Assembly: GCA_963811365.1 (NCBI GenBank)
Contig: CAWEQW010000009.1
Location: 1 to 64,000 of the forward strand
Reading direction: 5' to 3'
DNA length: 64,000 nt
Source: CAWEQW01 sp963811365
Lineage (GTDB): Bacteria > Actinomycetota > Actinomycetes > Propionibacteriales > Nocardioidaceae
The notes under the pieces are model-generated. The model had not been told where the DNA came from. It was given only the letters and a program-made list of their open reading frames with translations, and made no database searches. Positions 26,373 to 36,375 of this stretch are shown here, in pieces; positions within the stretch are counted from its first letter, which is position 1; the number at the start of each line of letters is the position of its first letter. The position numbers and the translations under genes are program-made.

Positions 26373-27867
26373 AGGTGCGGCAGGGCCGTCGGCGAGCCGG
26401 CGCCCGAGGGGCGCTGCGCGCTGGGGAACGACGACGTCGGGGACGCGGAGGCAGGGGCCGGGCACGACGGCGACGGAGTACCGGTGGGGGTGCCGCTCGG
26501 CCGCGTCGTCGGCGAACCGGACGGCGAACCGGACGGCGTCGGCGACGGAAGTCCGGTCGGCGACGGCGTGCTGGTCGGACCGCGGGTGGGCGACGGACCA
26601 TCCGTGGGCGTTCCCGACGGCGTCGGGGACGGGGACGGGGACGACGGCGACGGGGACGACGGCGACGGGGACGGGGACGACGGCGACGGGGACGGCGGCG
26701 ACGGGGACGGCGGCGACGGGGTCGGACAGGCGCTGCCGGTCGAGGTGGGCGTCGGGGCACCGGGGGCGGTGGGGACACCGGTCGCGCCGCCGCCCGGCTT
26801 GTGGGTGGGGCTTCCGGAGGGGGATGGCGACGCCGAGACGGTCGGGGATGGAAGCTCGACGGGCCGGTCGACGGGCCGGTCGACGGGCCGGTCGACGGGC
26901 CGGTCGACGGGCCGGTCGACGGGGAGCCGTCCGGACGCTGCCCCGGTGTCCGGACATGGTGCGGGCGGACGGTGCCCGGCGTCCGTGCCTGGATCGGCCC
27001 GTCGGCCGCGAGCAGGGCGCCGGTGCTGCCGAGGCCCGCGCCGACCGACGTGGCGCCGCCGTGCTCGAACCGCGACTTCCACGCGAGCACCAGCGTCAGG
27101 TAGGCGTCGGAGTGGTTGTAGGACAGCACCGCTGAGCGGACTCCGGACGCGGTGGCCAGGTCGCGGCCGCCGTAGCAGAGGTACGCCGCCGCCCCGGCCG
27201 CCGCGTCCTCGACGTCCTGGGGGTCGGCCTGCCCGTCACCGTCGCCGTCGCGGGCGAAGCGGGCCCAGGTGCTCGGGATGAACTGCATCGGACCGACGGC
27301 CCGGTCCCAGGCCGCGCTGCCGTCGTACCGTCCGCCGTCGGTGTCGCGGATCGCGGCGAAGCCGTGCCCGTCCAGCACCGGACCGAGGACGTGCACCCGG
27401 TGGCGGGAGTCCATCGGGTAGCCGCGGAGCGACCCCGACTCGACCTGCCCGATCGCGGCCAGCAGCGTGACCGGCAGGTGACAGCTCGCGGGCGAGCCGG
27501 CGACCGCGGCCCGGTAGGCGGCCAGCAGCACCCGAGGGACGGGAAGGGCGGACGTCGAACCGAGCACGGCCGCGGTCGTGTCGGGTCCGGGCGGTGTGGA
27601 CGTGCTGCTCGGGCGGAGCGTCGCGTGGTCGTACGGCCGTCCGAAGGCGTCGTGCAGCACCGGGAGCGGCCCTCCGGACACCTCGGTGACCGAGGCCGGC
27701 GGCTCCTCTGCGGCCGATGTCACGGGGGCCGCGGACAGCGAGCGGGAGAGGGTGAGGAGCAGGAGCAGCACCGTGACCAGGGCGATCGTACGGAGCAGCC
27801 CCCGGGCAGCCGACGGCACACCCGGCAGGGCACGGCGCAGCGCCCGAGCCACCGTCCTGATCACCAC
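26369..27867 (-). CDS. Secreted lytic murein transglycosylase with Pro/Ser/Thr-rich tail (frameshift)
   Basis: It should cleave peptidoglycan glycan strands. The N-terminus has a signal/anchor (IALVTVLLLLLTLS). The transglycosylase SLT domain follows: LLAAIGQVESGSLRG with the catalytic Glu, GPMQFIPSTWARFA, DGDGDGQADPQDVEDAA and VLSYNHSDAYL. A tail of STGP repeats is then followed by a frame change near 26855; the other frame gives the natural PSPTVSASPSPSGSP-type tail and stops at 26369. GTG 27867 has GGGGGAGC upstream. No stop separates it in frame from the upstream CopC/CopD gene; literally read, one ORF covers both and runs to 26050. Confidence 0.8.
26622..26725. repeat. Hexamer-based low-complexity repeat (GGGGAC/GGCGAC)
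   Basis: About 17 degenerate hexamers lie in the tail-coding part of the transglycosylase gene. They encode alternating Pro and Ser residues on the minus strand, a typical flexible wall-spanning linker. Confidence 0.75.
26857..26924. repeat. Tandem 12-base repeats (GGGCCGGTCGAC)
   Basis: Five to six near-perfect units encode STGP repeats of the transglycosylase tail on the minus strand. Copy-number change keeps the frame, so the nearby frame change must have another cause. Confidence 0.85.
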
Positions 27868-29556
27868 GTCAGCTCCCCCTCGCTCGACCGGTACGGGGAG
27901 CCTACGTCCCCGACCTCGTCTGCGACACCCCCGGTTGAGGTCCAGTCGACGAGGACGCACAAACCCGCCTCGGCGCACCGCCCAGACGCCGGTCAGCAGC
28001 ACCGCGAGCAGCACCGCCAGCCATCGCAGCGGCCCGGCGACGGGCGCCTGGGAGAGCACCCTCGGGCGCCCGGCGGCGGACGGGTCGGCCACCGTCCAGC
28101 GGTACCCCGCCGTCGCGTCGGGAAGCCCCGGGCGGTGCACGGTGACCCGCAGGCTCTGGCTTCCGGCGGCCCGGGCCACCACGGGGGCGGACCAGCTGCC
28201 GTCGCCGAGCGAGCGGGCGTGCACGACCCGGCCGGCCCAGGTGACGTCGACCCCCGTCATCGGGGCGGGCGATGGTCGACGGGTGTCGAAGACGTCGACC
28301 ACGGCGACGTTCGGGCCAGGGGACCCGGGGCGCAGGCGCACGGTCTCCTGCAGGTCGCGCACCTTCCTGTCCAGCTGGGCGGGCCCCGGCGCGCCGGCCG
28401 CCGAGCGCACGAGCTGCGGCTCGGTCGCCGGCTGCCCCGCCGTGAGGACACCGGTCGCGCCGACGACGAGCACCAGGACGGCGGCCTCGAGCAGGACCGT
28501 ACGGCGTGGGGAGGTCGCCGCACGGCGCACCCGTCGATGGTTCACCGCGGCGCAGCAGGCCGCGGCGGCGACGAGGCCGAGCTTGACCAGGAGGGTCCGG
28601 CCGTAGTGCGTGACCAGAGCGGCGTCGACCGAGCCGACGACGGTGCTCGTCAGGTAGACACCGCTGACCAGCACGAGACCCACGCACACCGACGCCGGAG
28701 CCGCGAACGCCCTCAGCACCCGCCGGCTGTCGACCGCGCCGACGGTCCGGCTCCGAGCTGCCACGAGGGTCGCGGCCAGGCACAGCACCGCGCCGGACCA
28801 GCCCAGGGCGGCGCCGAGGTGCACCGCGGTCACCGCCACCCGGGTGACCGGTGGGCCGGACAACCGCCCCGCGTGGCCCATGAGCGCCGTGCCCACGCAG
28901 GCCGCGACGACACCGCCGCCCAGGAGGTTCCGGTGCGCCACGCGCGCCGGGGCGCGGGTCTCGGCACGCGTCCGGGCGCGCAGCCGCAGTACCACGATGC
29001 CCAGGACCACCAGCCCGGCCGTCCGGGCCCGCAGCAGCACGGCCGCGGCGAGCAGCCCTCCCAGCGAGACCGCGAGTCCGAGGAACACGGCTGCCCGCAG
29101 CGCCGACTCCACGAGCGCCGGCCGAGGCTCGGTGAACGACCCGGCGGTGACCGCGTGCCCGACCCCGAACACCAGGAGCCCGGCGGTCGGGTGCAGGTCG
29201 TCGCTGGACAGCGTCTCCCAGCTGACCTGGTAGGCGCCGCGGCCCAGCCGGGGGAGCCGGGTGCTGATCTGCACCGGCTCCTCGGTGTCGGCGGCGTCCT
29301 CGGTGTGCAGCCGCAGCGGACCGGTGTGCACGACCCGGCCCGACCGGTCGACCAGGCTGACCCGGGTGGCCTCCAGCACGACGTGCTCGCTGAACGCCAG
29401 CGTCAGCCGCGCCGGTGCGGCGTGCAGGCCGGCCCCGTCGGCGGGGTTGCTGCGCACGAGGTAGGCGTGCGCCTCCGCGGCCGGGACCGGCCCCAGCAGC
29501 AGGGCGAGCGCGGCCAGGAGCGCCGCTGCCGCCCCGGCGATCCGCCGGGCGGCCAT
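27868..29556 (-). CDS. CopC-CopD fusion (YcnJ-like copper) membrane protein, stop codon missing
   Basis: From ATG 29556: a signal peptide ending EAHAYL; a CopC-type domain whose first mature residue is the expected copper-ligand His (HAYLVRSNPADGA, LAFSEHV, VSWETLSSDDLHPTAGLL); then about eight hydrophobic helices with CopD-type features (HLGAALGWSGAVL, YGRTLLVKLGL); then a periplasmic domain and a last helix (LRWLAVLLAVLLTGVWA). Copper uptake or handling is inferred. After the last helix the frame stays open into the transglycosylase gene, so one base was probably lost or gained near 27900-27980, or the two are fused. The end given is nominal. Confidence 0.78.
27899..27904 (-). promoter_or_regulatory. 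-10 box TAGGCT (minus strand) for the transglycosylase gene
   Basis: On the minus strand TAGGCT lies 31 bases before GTG 27867, leaving room for a ribosome site. Its presence argues that the transglycosylase is a separate gene rather than a domain of the copper protein. Confidence 0.4.
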
Positions 29557-29885
29557 CACAGCACCGGCGCGTGCGCGAGAGTGCGGGACAGCCGCCGAGG
29601 GCGGCGCTCGGGTGGCGATGGAGCTGCCGATGCACGCCGACCCGGCGCTCGACCCGCGGAGCGTCCGGCCGGCCTCGCCGTGGTCGGGGAGGTGTGGCCG
29701 GGCCCGCGTGGTCGGCCGGGTCCTCGGGGGTGGCGACCTGGGCACCGCGCGACGTACCCGGCGTGCTGCGCGGTTCCGGGGGTGCCGCCCGGTAGGCTGC
29801 TGCCCGCTGACCTTCCCCTCGACAGCGTTCCGCGACGTCCTGTCGACCAGCTTCCACGCCCATCGAGTCCCGGAGGGAAGCCCCC
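29557..29885. other. Intergenic region between the copper gene and smc
   Basis: I see no gene in these 329 bases. TAGGCT at about 29792 is a plausible -10 box for smc, followed by a leader ending in GGAGGGAAG before the TTG start. The left part must contain the promoter of the divergent copper gene. Confidence 0.4.
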
Positions 29886-32800
29886 TTGCACCTCAAGAGC
29901 CTGACGCTCCGCGGGTTCAAGTCGTTCGCGTCCGCGACGACCCTGCAGCTAGAGCCGGGCATCACCTGCATCGTGGGACCCAACGGCTCCGGCAAGTCAA
30001 ACGTCGTCGACGCGCTGGCCTGGGTGATGGGCGAGCAGGGCGCCAAGTCGCTGCGCGGCGGCAAGATGGAGGACGTGATCTTCGCCGGCACGTCCGGCCG
30101 CCCGCCGCTCGGGAGGGCGGAGGTCGCGCTGACGGTCGACAACGCCGACGGTGCGCTGCCGATCGAGTACGCCGAGGTGACGATCAGCCGGACGATGTTC
30201 CGCAACGGCGGCTCCGAGTACGCCATCAACGGGCACGCCTGCCGGCTGCTCGACGTCCAGGAGCTGCTGTCGGACTCCGGCATCGGCCGGGAGATGCACG
30301 TCATCGTCGGGCAGGGCCAGCTCGACTCGATCCTGCACGCCACCCCCGAGGACCGGCGCGGCTTCATCGAGGAGGCCGCGGGGGTGCTCAAGCACCGCAA
30401 GCGCAAGGAGAAGGCGCTGCGCAAGCTCGACTCCACGGAGGGCAACCTCACACGGCTCGGCGACCTGCTCAGCGAGATCCGCCGCCAGCTCAAGCCGCTC
30501 GGCCGGCAGGCGGAGGTGGCTCGCAGAGCGGCCGTCGTGCAGGCCGACGTGCGCGACGCCCGGGCGCGGCTGCTGGCCGACGACCTGGTGGGCGCGCGCA
30601 GCTCGCTCGAGCAGGACCTGGCCGACGAGTCGCTGCTGCAGGAGCGCAGGGCGGTGATCGAGGCGGCGCTGGGCGAGGCCCGGGCCGCCGAGAGCGCCCT
30701 CGAGGCGGCGCTGCGCGAGGACCTCCCGGCGCTGGCCGCGGCCCAGGAGACCTGGTTCGCGCTGTCGGGGCTCCGGGAGCGGCTGAAGGGCACCGCCGGG
30801 CTGGCCGCCGAGCGGGTGCGCCACGCCCAGGAGGCGGCGGCCGAGCCGGCGACATCCTCGGGCCGCGACCCGGACCAGCTCGTCGCCGAGGCGGAGCGGG
30901 TCCGCGTCCAGGAGCAGCAGATCGGCGACGAGGTCGCGCGCGGCGGCTCCGCCCTGGAGACCGCGGTGGCCGCCCGGCAGGCTGCCGAGGCGGCTCACCA
31001 GGACGAGGACCGCCGGGTCGCCGGGCTGCTGCGGGCGGCGGCCGACCGTCGCGAGGGCCTGGCCCGGCTGCACGGCCAGGTCAACGCGCTCAAGAGCCGC
31101 GCCGCCGCGACGCAGGAGGAGCTCACCCGGCTCCAGGAGGCGCGCCAGGAGGCGCTCGCTCGCGCCGACCGGGCGCAGCGCGACTTCACCGCGCTCGAGA
31201 CCCGGGTCGCCGGCCTGGACGCCGGCGAGGAGGGGCTGGACGCCGAGCACGAAGGCGCCGCCTCGGCGCTGGCCGACATCGAGGAGCGGCTCGCCAAGAC
31301 GCAGGAGGAGGCGCAGACCGCCGAGCGCGAGCGGACCGGCCTCGCCGCCCGCAAGGAGGCCCTCGAGCTCGGGCTGGACCGCAAGGACGGCGCCGGGGCC
31401 CTGCTCGCCGCCACGGACACGGTCTCGGGCCTGCTCGGCTCCGTCGCCGCGCTGCTCACGGTGCGCGACGGCTTCGAGACGGCGGTTGCCGCGGCGCTCG
31501 GCAGCGCGGCCGACGCGGTGGCGGTCCACGACGTCGACGCCGCGCTCGGGGCGATCAGCCACCTGAAGGGCGAGGACCTGGGCCGTGCGGGCCTGCTGCT
31601 CGGCGGCGCCGCTCCCGCCGCGGGCGACCGGCCGACGCTACCTCCCGGCGCCGTCTGGGCGCGCGACGTCGTCGAGGTCCCCGCGGCGCTCGACGCAGCC
31701 CTCGGCCGGCTGCTGCGCGACGTCGCCGTGGTCGGCGACCTGGCGGCTGCGCGCACCCTCGTCCAGGACCTACCCGACGCAACCGCGGTGACCCGCGACG
31801 GCGATGTGCTCGGCGGGCACTTCGCCGCCGGCGGGTCGACGTCGGTCCCGAGCCTCATCGAGGTCCAGGCCGCGGTCGACCAGGCCGGTGAGCAGCTCGC
31901 CGCGGCCACCCACGCGTGCGAGCGGCTCACGTTCGACCTGAGTCGCCTGGAGGAGGAGCGCACCCAGGCCCGGCACCGCGTCGACGTGGCGCTCGCGCGG
32001 CTGCACGAGTCCGACGCCACGCTCGCGGCGGTGGCCGAGGAGCTCGGTCAGCTCGGCGCGCTGGCCCGGTCGGCTCGTGCCGAGGCCGACCGGGCGGCCA
32101 TGGCGATCGAGGCGGCCGAGGCCTCCCGGGACAAGGAGCTCGCGGGGCTCGCGGAGCTCCAGCAACGGCTGCGGTCGGCCGAGGAGTCGCCGGACGAGGA
32201 GCCGGACACCGCCGAGCGCGAGCGGCTGGCCGAGCAGGCCAAGCTGGCCCGCCAGCAGGAGATGGACAGCCGCCTCGCGCTGCGGACGGCCGAGGAGCGG
32301 GCGCGCGCCCTGGCCGGGCGAGCGGACTCGCTGCTGCGGGCCGCGCAGGGCGAGCGCGACGCCCGGGCGCGAGCCGCGGCCCGTCGAGCGCGCACGGAGC
32401 GGGAGGGCAGCCTCGCCGCGGCCGTCTGCCGCGGTGTCGCGGTGGTGCTGGCCCGACTCGAGCAGTCCGTCGCCGTCGCGGCCGAGGGGCGGGCCGCGGT
32501 CGAGCAGGCGCGGCGCGGCCGCGAGGAGGAGCTGATGGCCGTCCGCGGCCGGCTGCGCGACCTCGCCCAGCAGCACGACGAGCTGGTGACCAGCGTGCAC
32601 CGCGACGAGCTGGCGCGCGCGCAGCAGCGGATGCGGATCGAGCAGCTCGAGGAGCGCGCCGTCGAGGAGCTCGGTCTCGACCCTGACGTGCTGGTGTCCG
32701 AGTACGGTCCGGCCACGCTGGTGCCGCTCCCCGAGGCGTGTTCCGACGCCGGCCCGGCGGACGCCTCCCTCGACGGCCCCGCGGACGCCTCCCTCGACGG

Positions 32801-33599
32801 CCCCGCGGACGCGGTCGGCACCGCCGGGTCGGTCCCGACGGTCCCCGCCGACGGCCCCGGCGACGGCCCCGGCGACGGCTCCGCCGACGGCTCCGGCGAG
32901 GGGCCCGGGCCGGACCGGCCGGCGGGCGCGCCGTACGTCCGGGAGGAGCAGCAGAAGCGGCTCCGGGCCGCCGAACGCCAGCTCGCCATGCTCGGCAGGG
33001 TCAACCCGCTCGCGCTCGAGGAGTTCTCGGCGCTCGAGGAGCGCCACAAGTTCCTGACCGAGCAGCTCGAGGACCTCAAGCGGACCCGCCGTGACCTGCT
33101 GGACATCGTCCGCGAGGTCGACGAGCGGGTGGAGCAGGTCTTCACGGAGGCCTGGAACGACGTCCGGGACGCCTTCGACCAGGTCTTCACCCGGCTCTTC
33201 CCCGGGGGGGAGGGGCGGCTCGTGCTGACCGACCCCTCCGACATGCTCGCCACGGGCGTCGAGGTCGAGGCGCGGCCGCCCGGCAAGAAGGTGAAGCGGC
33301 TCTCGCTGCTCTCCGGCGGCGAGCGGTCCCTGGTCGCGGTGGCCTTCCTGGTGGCCCTGTTCAAGGCTCGCCCGTCGCCGTTCTACATCCTCGACGAGGT
33401 GGAGGCGGCCCTCGACGACACGAACCTCGGAAGGCTGCTCGAGATCTACGAGGAGCTGCGGGAGACCAGCCAGCTGCTGGTGATCACCCACCAGAAGCGG
33501 ACCATGGAGGTCGGTGACGCGCTCTACGGCGTGACGATGCGCGGTGACGGCGTGTCGGCGGTGATCTCCCAGCGGCTGCGCGAGCAGGAGGCCGGGTGA
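29886..33599 (+). CDS. smc: Chromosome segregation SMC ATPase
   Basis: This condensin subunit compacts and segregates the chromosome. The 1237 residues comprise: Walker A head (IVGPNGSGKSNVVDALAWVMG), Q-loop region, first coiled coil, hinge near 500-640 (LLGSVAALLTVRDGFE, GDVLGGHFAAGGS), second coil, then C-terminal head with signature LSLLSGGERSLVAVAFL and Walker B FYILDEVEAALDDTN. Unusual is a Pro/Ala/Gly/Asp-rich insert at about residues 951-1016, with direct repeats, just before the conserved RVNPLALEEF. TTG 29886 is supported by GGAGGGAAG. Confidence 0.97.
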   Translation: MHLKSLTLRGFKSFASATTLQLEPGITCIVGPNGSGKSNVVDALAWVMGEQGAKSLRGGKMEDVIFAGTSGRPPLGRAEVALTVDNADGALPIEYAEVTISRTMFRNGGSEYAINGHACRLLDVQELLSDSGIGREMHVIVGQGQLDSILHATPEDRRGFIEEAAGVLKHRKRKEKALRKLDSTEGNLTRLGDLLSEIRRQLKPLGRQAEVARRAAVVQADVRDARARLLADDLVGARSSLEQDLADESLLQERRAVIEAALGEARAAESALEAALREDLPALAAAQETWFALSGLRERLKGTAGLAAERVRHAQEAAAEPATSSGRDPDQLVAEAERVRVQEQQIGDEVARGGSALETAVAARQAAEAAHQDEDRRVAGLLRAAADRREGLARLHGQVNALKSRAAATQEELTRLQEARQEALARADRAQRDFTALETRVAGLDAGEEGLDAEHEGAASALADIEERLAKTQEEAQTAERERTGLAARKEALELGLDRKDGAGALLAATDTVSGLLGSVAALLTVRDGFETAVAAALGSAADAVAVHDVDAALGAISHLKGEDLGRAGLLLGGAAPAAGDRPTLPPGAVWARDVVEVPAALDAALGRLLRDVAVVGDLAAARTLVQDLPDATAVTRDGDVLGGHFAAGGSTSVPSLIEVQAAVDQAGEQLAAATHACERLTFDLSRLEEERTQARHRVDVALARLHESDATLAAVAEELGQLGALARSARAEADRAAMAIEAAEASRDKELAGLAELQQRLRSAEESPDEEPDTAERERLAEQAKLARQQEMDSRLALRTAEERARALAGRADSLLRAAQGERDARARAAARRARTEREGSLAAAVCRGVAVVLARLEQSVAVAAEGRAAVEQARRGREEELMAVRGRLRDLAQQHDELVTSVHRDELARAQQRMRIEQLEERAVEELGLDPDVLVSEYGPATLVPLPEACSDAGPADASLDGPADASLDGPADAVGTAGSVPTVPADGPGDGPGDGSADGSGEGPGPDRPAGAPYVREEQQKRLRAAERQLAMLGRVNPLALEEFSALEERHKFLTEQLEDLKRTRRDLLDIVREVDERVEQVFTEAWNDVRDAFDQVFTRLFPGGEGRLVLTDPSDMLATGVEVEARPPGKKVKRLSLLSGGERSLVAVAFLVALFKARPSPFYILDEVEAALDDTNLGRLLEIYEELRETSQLLVITHQKRTMEVGDALYGVTMRGDGVSAVISQRLREQEAG
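32745..32830. repeat. 24-base direct repeats inside smc
   Basis: Two full and one partial copy of a unit GCGGACGCCTCCCTCGACGG plus CCCC encode PADASLDG repeats. They continue into a (GDGP)-like run up to about 32900. All changes keep the frame. Confidence 0.75.
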
Positions 33600-34066
33600 G
33601 CGACCGACCGCCGCGGCCGACCCGCTCCGACTACGTCGTCTGGCGCACCGCGACCACCCGCTGGGCCGACGACGACGCCTACCAGCACATGAACAACGCC
33701 ACCTACTACGAGCTGTTCGACACCGCGGTCAACGCGCACCTCGTCGAGCAGACCGGGCTGGACGTCCGCCGGCTGCCCACCGTGGGAGTGGTCGCCGAGA
33801 CGTCCTGCCGGTACTTCGAGGAGATCGGCTTCCCCGAGCCCGTCGAGACGGGTCTCGCCGTCGAGCGACTCGGCCGCACGTCGGTCGTCTACCGGATCGG
33901 ACTGTTCCAGGGCCCCGGGGACCAGGCGGCCGCCGAGGGGCGCTTCGTGCACGTGTACGTCGACAACCCGCTGCTGGCGATCGGCGTCGGGCCGCAGGGC
34001 GCCCGCCGGTCCCGACCGCTTCCCGCCGAGATCCGGGAGGTGGTCGGTCGGCTGGTCCGGGCGTGA
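33596..34066 (+). CDS. 4-hydroxybenzoyl-CoA thioesterase-family (hotdog) protein
   Basis: The 156-residue hotdog-fold acyl-CoA thioesterase has TRWADDDAYQHMNNATYYELFDTAVN, matching the YbgC/FadM group (catalytic Asp in ADDD, HMNN). The natural acyl-CoA is unknown. GTG 33596 overlaps the smc stop (GTGA), so expression is coupled. Confidence 0.9.
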   Translation: MSDRPPRPTRSDYVVWRTATTRWADDDAYQHMNNATYYELFDTAVNAHLVEQTGLDVRRLPTVGVVAETSCRYFEEIGFPEPVETGLAVERLGRTSVVYRIGLFQGPGDQAAAEGRFVHVYVDNPLLAIGVGPQGARRSRPLPAEIREVVGRLVRA

Positions 34067-34190
34067 GTTGCGCCACGTCTGACCCGGTCTCCACGCTCGC
34101 GGGCGCAGACCGGTGCTGGAGCGTGTGACACGATGGGAGAGCGGGTGAGTCCCGCCGTACTCCCGCGTCGAGCCCCGGAAGTGGTGACCA

Positions 34191-34373
34191 GTGATCTGGA
34201 TCCTCCTCGCGATGCTGCTGATCCTGGCCGTCGCCGGCGTGGTCGTCGTGTACGTCGCGTTCCCGCACCGCGGGGAGGAGATGCCACACACGCCGTGGGT
34301 CGGCGACGCTCTGCGCCGAGGTGTGCACCGGCTGCCGACGCTGGACAACCGGCAGGCCCACTCCCGGCACTGA
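34191..34373 (+). CDS. Small single-helix membrane protein
   Basis: The 60-residue product begins MIWILLAMLLILAVAGVVVVYVAF, one membrane helix, and has a short basic cytoplasmic tail (VGDALRRGVHRLPTL). It looks like the small protein often found before ftsY in Nocardioides-type genomes. No function is known. Confidence 0.7.
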   Translation: MIWILLAMLLILAVAGVVVVYVAFPHRGEEMPHTPWVGDALRRGVHRLPTLDNRQAHSRH

Positions 34374-34487
34374 CCGCTGACCCGCCCTGCTTGCCCTGCT
34401 GACCGCCCTGTCCGGGCCTGACCGGCTCTCGGACGCAGACCCTGTGCCGCGCCTGCTGCTGCATGCGCTCTGGTTGGATGTGACCCT

Positions 34488-35669
34488 GTGGAAACCCTGA
34501 TCCTGATCATCACCATCGCCGTGCTGGCGGTCGGTGTCGTCGTCGGTCTCGTCACCACCCGGGTGCGGGGCCGCAGACCTGTCACGGGTCGTGACGCGAG
34601 CGTCATCGCGCCACCGGAGGCCGAGCCGCGTCCGGAGCCCACGGTCGGCGAGGACGCCGAGACCCCCCGGGACACCCCGACGCGCACGCTCGAGGACCAC
34701 GAGCTGCCGGAGATCGCGCCGACCCCGACGATCGAGCGCCCGGAGTCCACGGCGAGCCGCCTGGTGCGGCTTCGCCAGCGGCTGTCCCGCTCCCAGGGCA
34801 CGCTCGGACGCGGGCTGCTCGCGCTGCTCTCCCGCGACCGGCTCGACGAGGACACCTGGGAGGAGATCGAGGACACGCTGTTGACCGCCGACGTCGGCGT
34901 CGGTCCCACGACCGAGCTCGTCGAGCGGCTGCGCGCACGGCTGCGCGTGGAGGGCTCCGCGGCGGCGCCGGTCCGCGACGTGCTCCGCGAGGAGCTTCTC
35001 GCGCTCGTCGACCCATCGCTGGACCGGTCGCTGCACGTCCAGCGCGGTCCGGGCGTGCCGGCAGTGGTGCTGATGGTCGGCGTCAACGGCACCGGCAAGA
35101 CCACCACCGTCGGCAAGCTGGCCCGCGTGCTGGTGGCCGAGGACAAGCACGTCGTGCTGGGCGCGGCCGACACCTTCCGGGCCGCGGCCGCGGAGCAGCT
35201 GGCCACCTGGGGCGAGCGGGTCGGGGTGCCGGCCGTGCGCGGGCCCGAGGGCAGCGACCCCGCCAGCGTCGCGTTCGAGGCGGTGAAGAGCGGCATCGAG
35301 CAGGAGGCCGACGTCGTGCTCGTCGACACGGCCGGCCGGCTGCAGAACAAGGCCGGCCTGATGGACGAGCTCGGCAAGGTCAAGCGAGTCGTGGAGAAGC
35401 AGGCGCCGGTGACCGAGGTGCTGCTGGTGCTGGACGCCACGACCGGTCAGAACGGCATGGTGCAGGCCCGGGTGTTCCGCGAGGTGGTCGATGTCAGCGG
35501 CATCGTGCTCACCAAGCTCGACGGCTCGGCCAAGGGCGGCATCGTCGTCGCGGTGCAGCGCGAGCTCGGCGTCCCGGTCAAGCTGGTCGGGCTGGGCGAG
35601 GGCGCCGACGACCTGGCGCCGTTCGACCCGGAGGCGTTCGTCGACGCGCTGCTCGGCGACACCGCCTGA
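34488..35669 (+). CDS. ftsY: Signal recognition particle receptor FtsY
   Basis: It docks SRP-ribosome complexes at the membrane. The 393-residue actinobacterial form starts with a transmembrane helix (LILIITIAVLAVGVVVGLV) instead of the long acidic A domain, then the N domain and the G domain: GVNGTGKTTTVGKLA, AADTFRAAAAEQL, DTAGRL and TKLDGSAKGG. GTG 34488 is eight bases after a possible -10 box TTGGAT. Its partner Ffh is at 41 kb. Confidence 0.97.
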   Translation: METLILIITIAVLAVGVVVGLVTTRVRGRRPVTGRDASVIAPPEAEPRPEPTVGEDAETPRDTPTRTLEDHELPEIAPTPTIERPESTASRLVRLRQRLSRSQGTLGRGLLALLSRDRLDEDTWEEIEDTLLTADVGVGPTTELVERLRARLRVEGSAAAPVRDVLREELLALVDPSLDRSLHVQRGPGVPAVVLMVGVNGTGKTTTVGKLARVLVAEDKHVVLGAADTFRAAAAEQLATWGERVGVPAVRGPEGSDPASVAFEAVKSGIEQEADVVLVDTAGRLQNKAGLMDELGKVKRVVEKQAPVTEVLLVLDATTGQNGMVQARVFREVVDVSGIVLTKLDGSAKGGIVVAVQRELGVPVKLVGLGEGADDLAPFDPEAFVDALLGDTA

Positions 35670-35712
35670 GACGCACCGCCCTGACGTCGTACGCCGGGAG
35701 GCGTGCCCCTGG

Positions 35713-36375
35713 TCAGACTCCGGGGTGTCGGCAGGCGATGCCGTGCAGCACCCAGTCGGTGTACGCCTCGGCCCGGTCGACCCCCGGCAGCGGCTGCCCG
35801 CTGATCACCCGGGCGGCGAGCATCCCGGTGAGCCACTGCAGGGCCACCTCGACGTCGAAGTCCGGGCGCACCTCGCCGCGCTCGACGCCCCGCCGCAGGA
35901 TCCGCCGGCCACGCTCCTCGCTCCGCTGGACCGACTCACGGTAGAGCGCCGCGATCCGCGGGTCCCGGATCGACTCCGCGATGGTCATCCGGAAGAACGC
36001 CTCGCCCTCGGTGGTGTTCACGAACGTGAGGATGCCCCGGATCGACGCCTCCACGTCGCTCCGGATCGACCCGGTGTCCGGTTCCGGGAACTCGTTGGCG
36101 AACAGCTCGGTCATCGCGGCGAGGGCGAGGTCCTCCTTCGACGGCCAGCGCCGGTAGACGGTGGCCTTGCCGACACCGGCCAGCGCGGCGACGTCGTCGA
36201 CGGTGGTGTTGTCGAAGCCCCGGCGCAGCAGCAGCTCCGCCGCCGCGGCGGTGATCCGGCCGTCGACGCTGGGGTCGCGCGGCCGCCCCCGGCCGCGGCG
36301 CGTCGGGGCGGCGGGGGCAGCCGGAGGGTCATCCGACCGGGCAGCCTCCGGGTCGCGGGCGTCCCGAGTTTGCAT
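35713..36375 (-). CDS. TetR-family transcriptional regulator
   Basis: The 220-residue product has an N-terminal helix-turn-helix: AAELLLRRGFDNTTVDDVA then LAGVGKATVYRRWPSKEDL. A TetR_C-type ligand domain follows, with VALQWLTGMLAARVI. A disordered Ala/Pro-rich stretch precedes the DNA-binding domain. It converges with ftsY and is divergent from amtB. The target and ligand are unknown; it might control its own gene. Confidence 0.9.
   Translation of the reverse strand: MQTRDARDPEAARSDDPPAAPAAPTRRGRGRPRDPSVDGRITAAAAELLLRRGFDNTTVDDVAALAGVGKATVYRRWPSKEDLALAAMTELFANEFPEPDTGSIRSDVEASIRGILTFVNTTEGEAFFRMTIAESIRDPRIAALYRESVQRSEERGRRILRRGVERGEVRPDFDVEVALQWLTGMLAARVISGQPLPGVDRAEAYTDWVLHGIACRHPGV

Noticed and set aside
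26622..26924. Possible CRISPR-like array
   Set aside because: The units are 6 and 12 bases long and contiguous, without unique spacers, and lie in coding sequence.
26484..27281. Plus-strand ORF with a GDGDGDDGDG calcium-binding-like repeat
   Set aside because: It is the antisense of the Pro/Ser repeat tail of the transglycosylase, and the Asp/Gly pattern follows from the DNA repeat.
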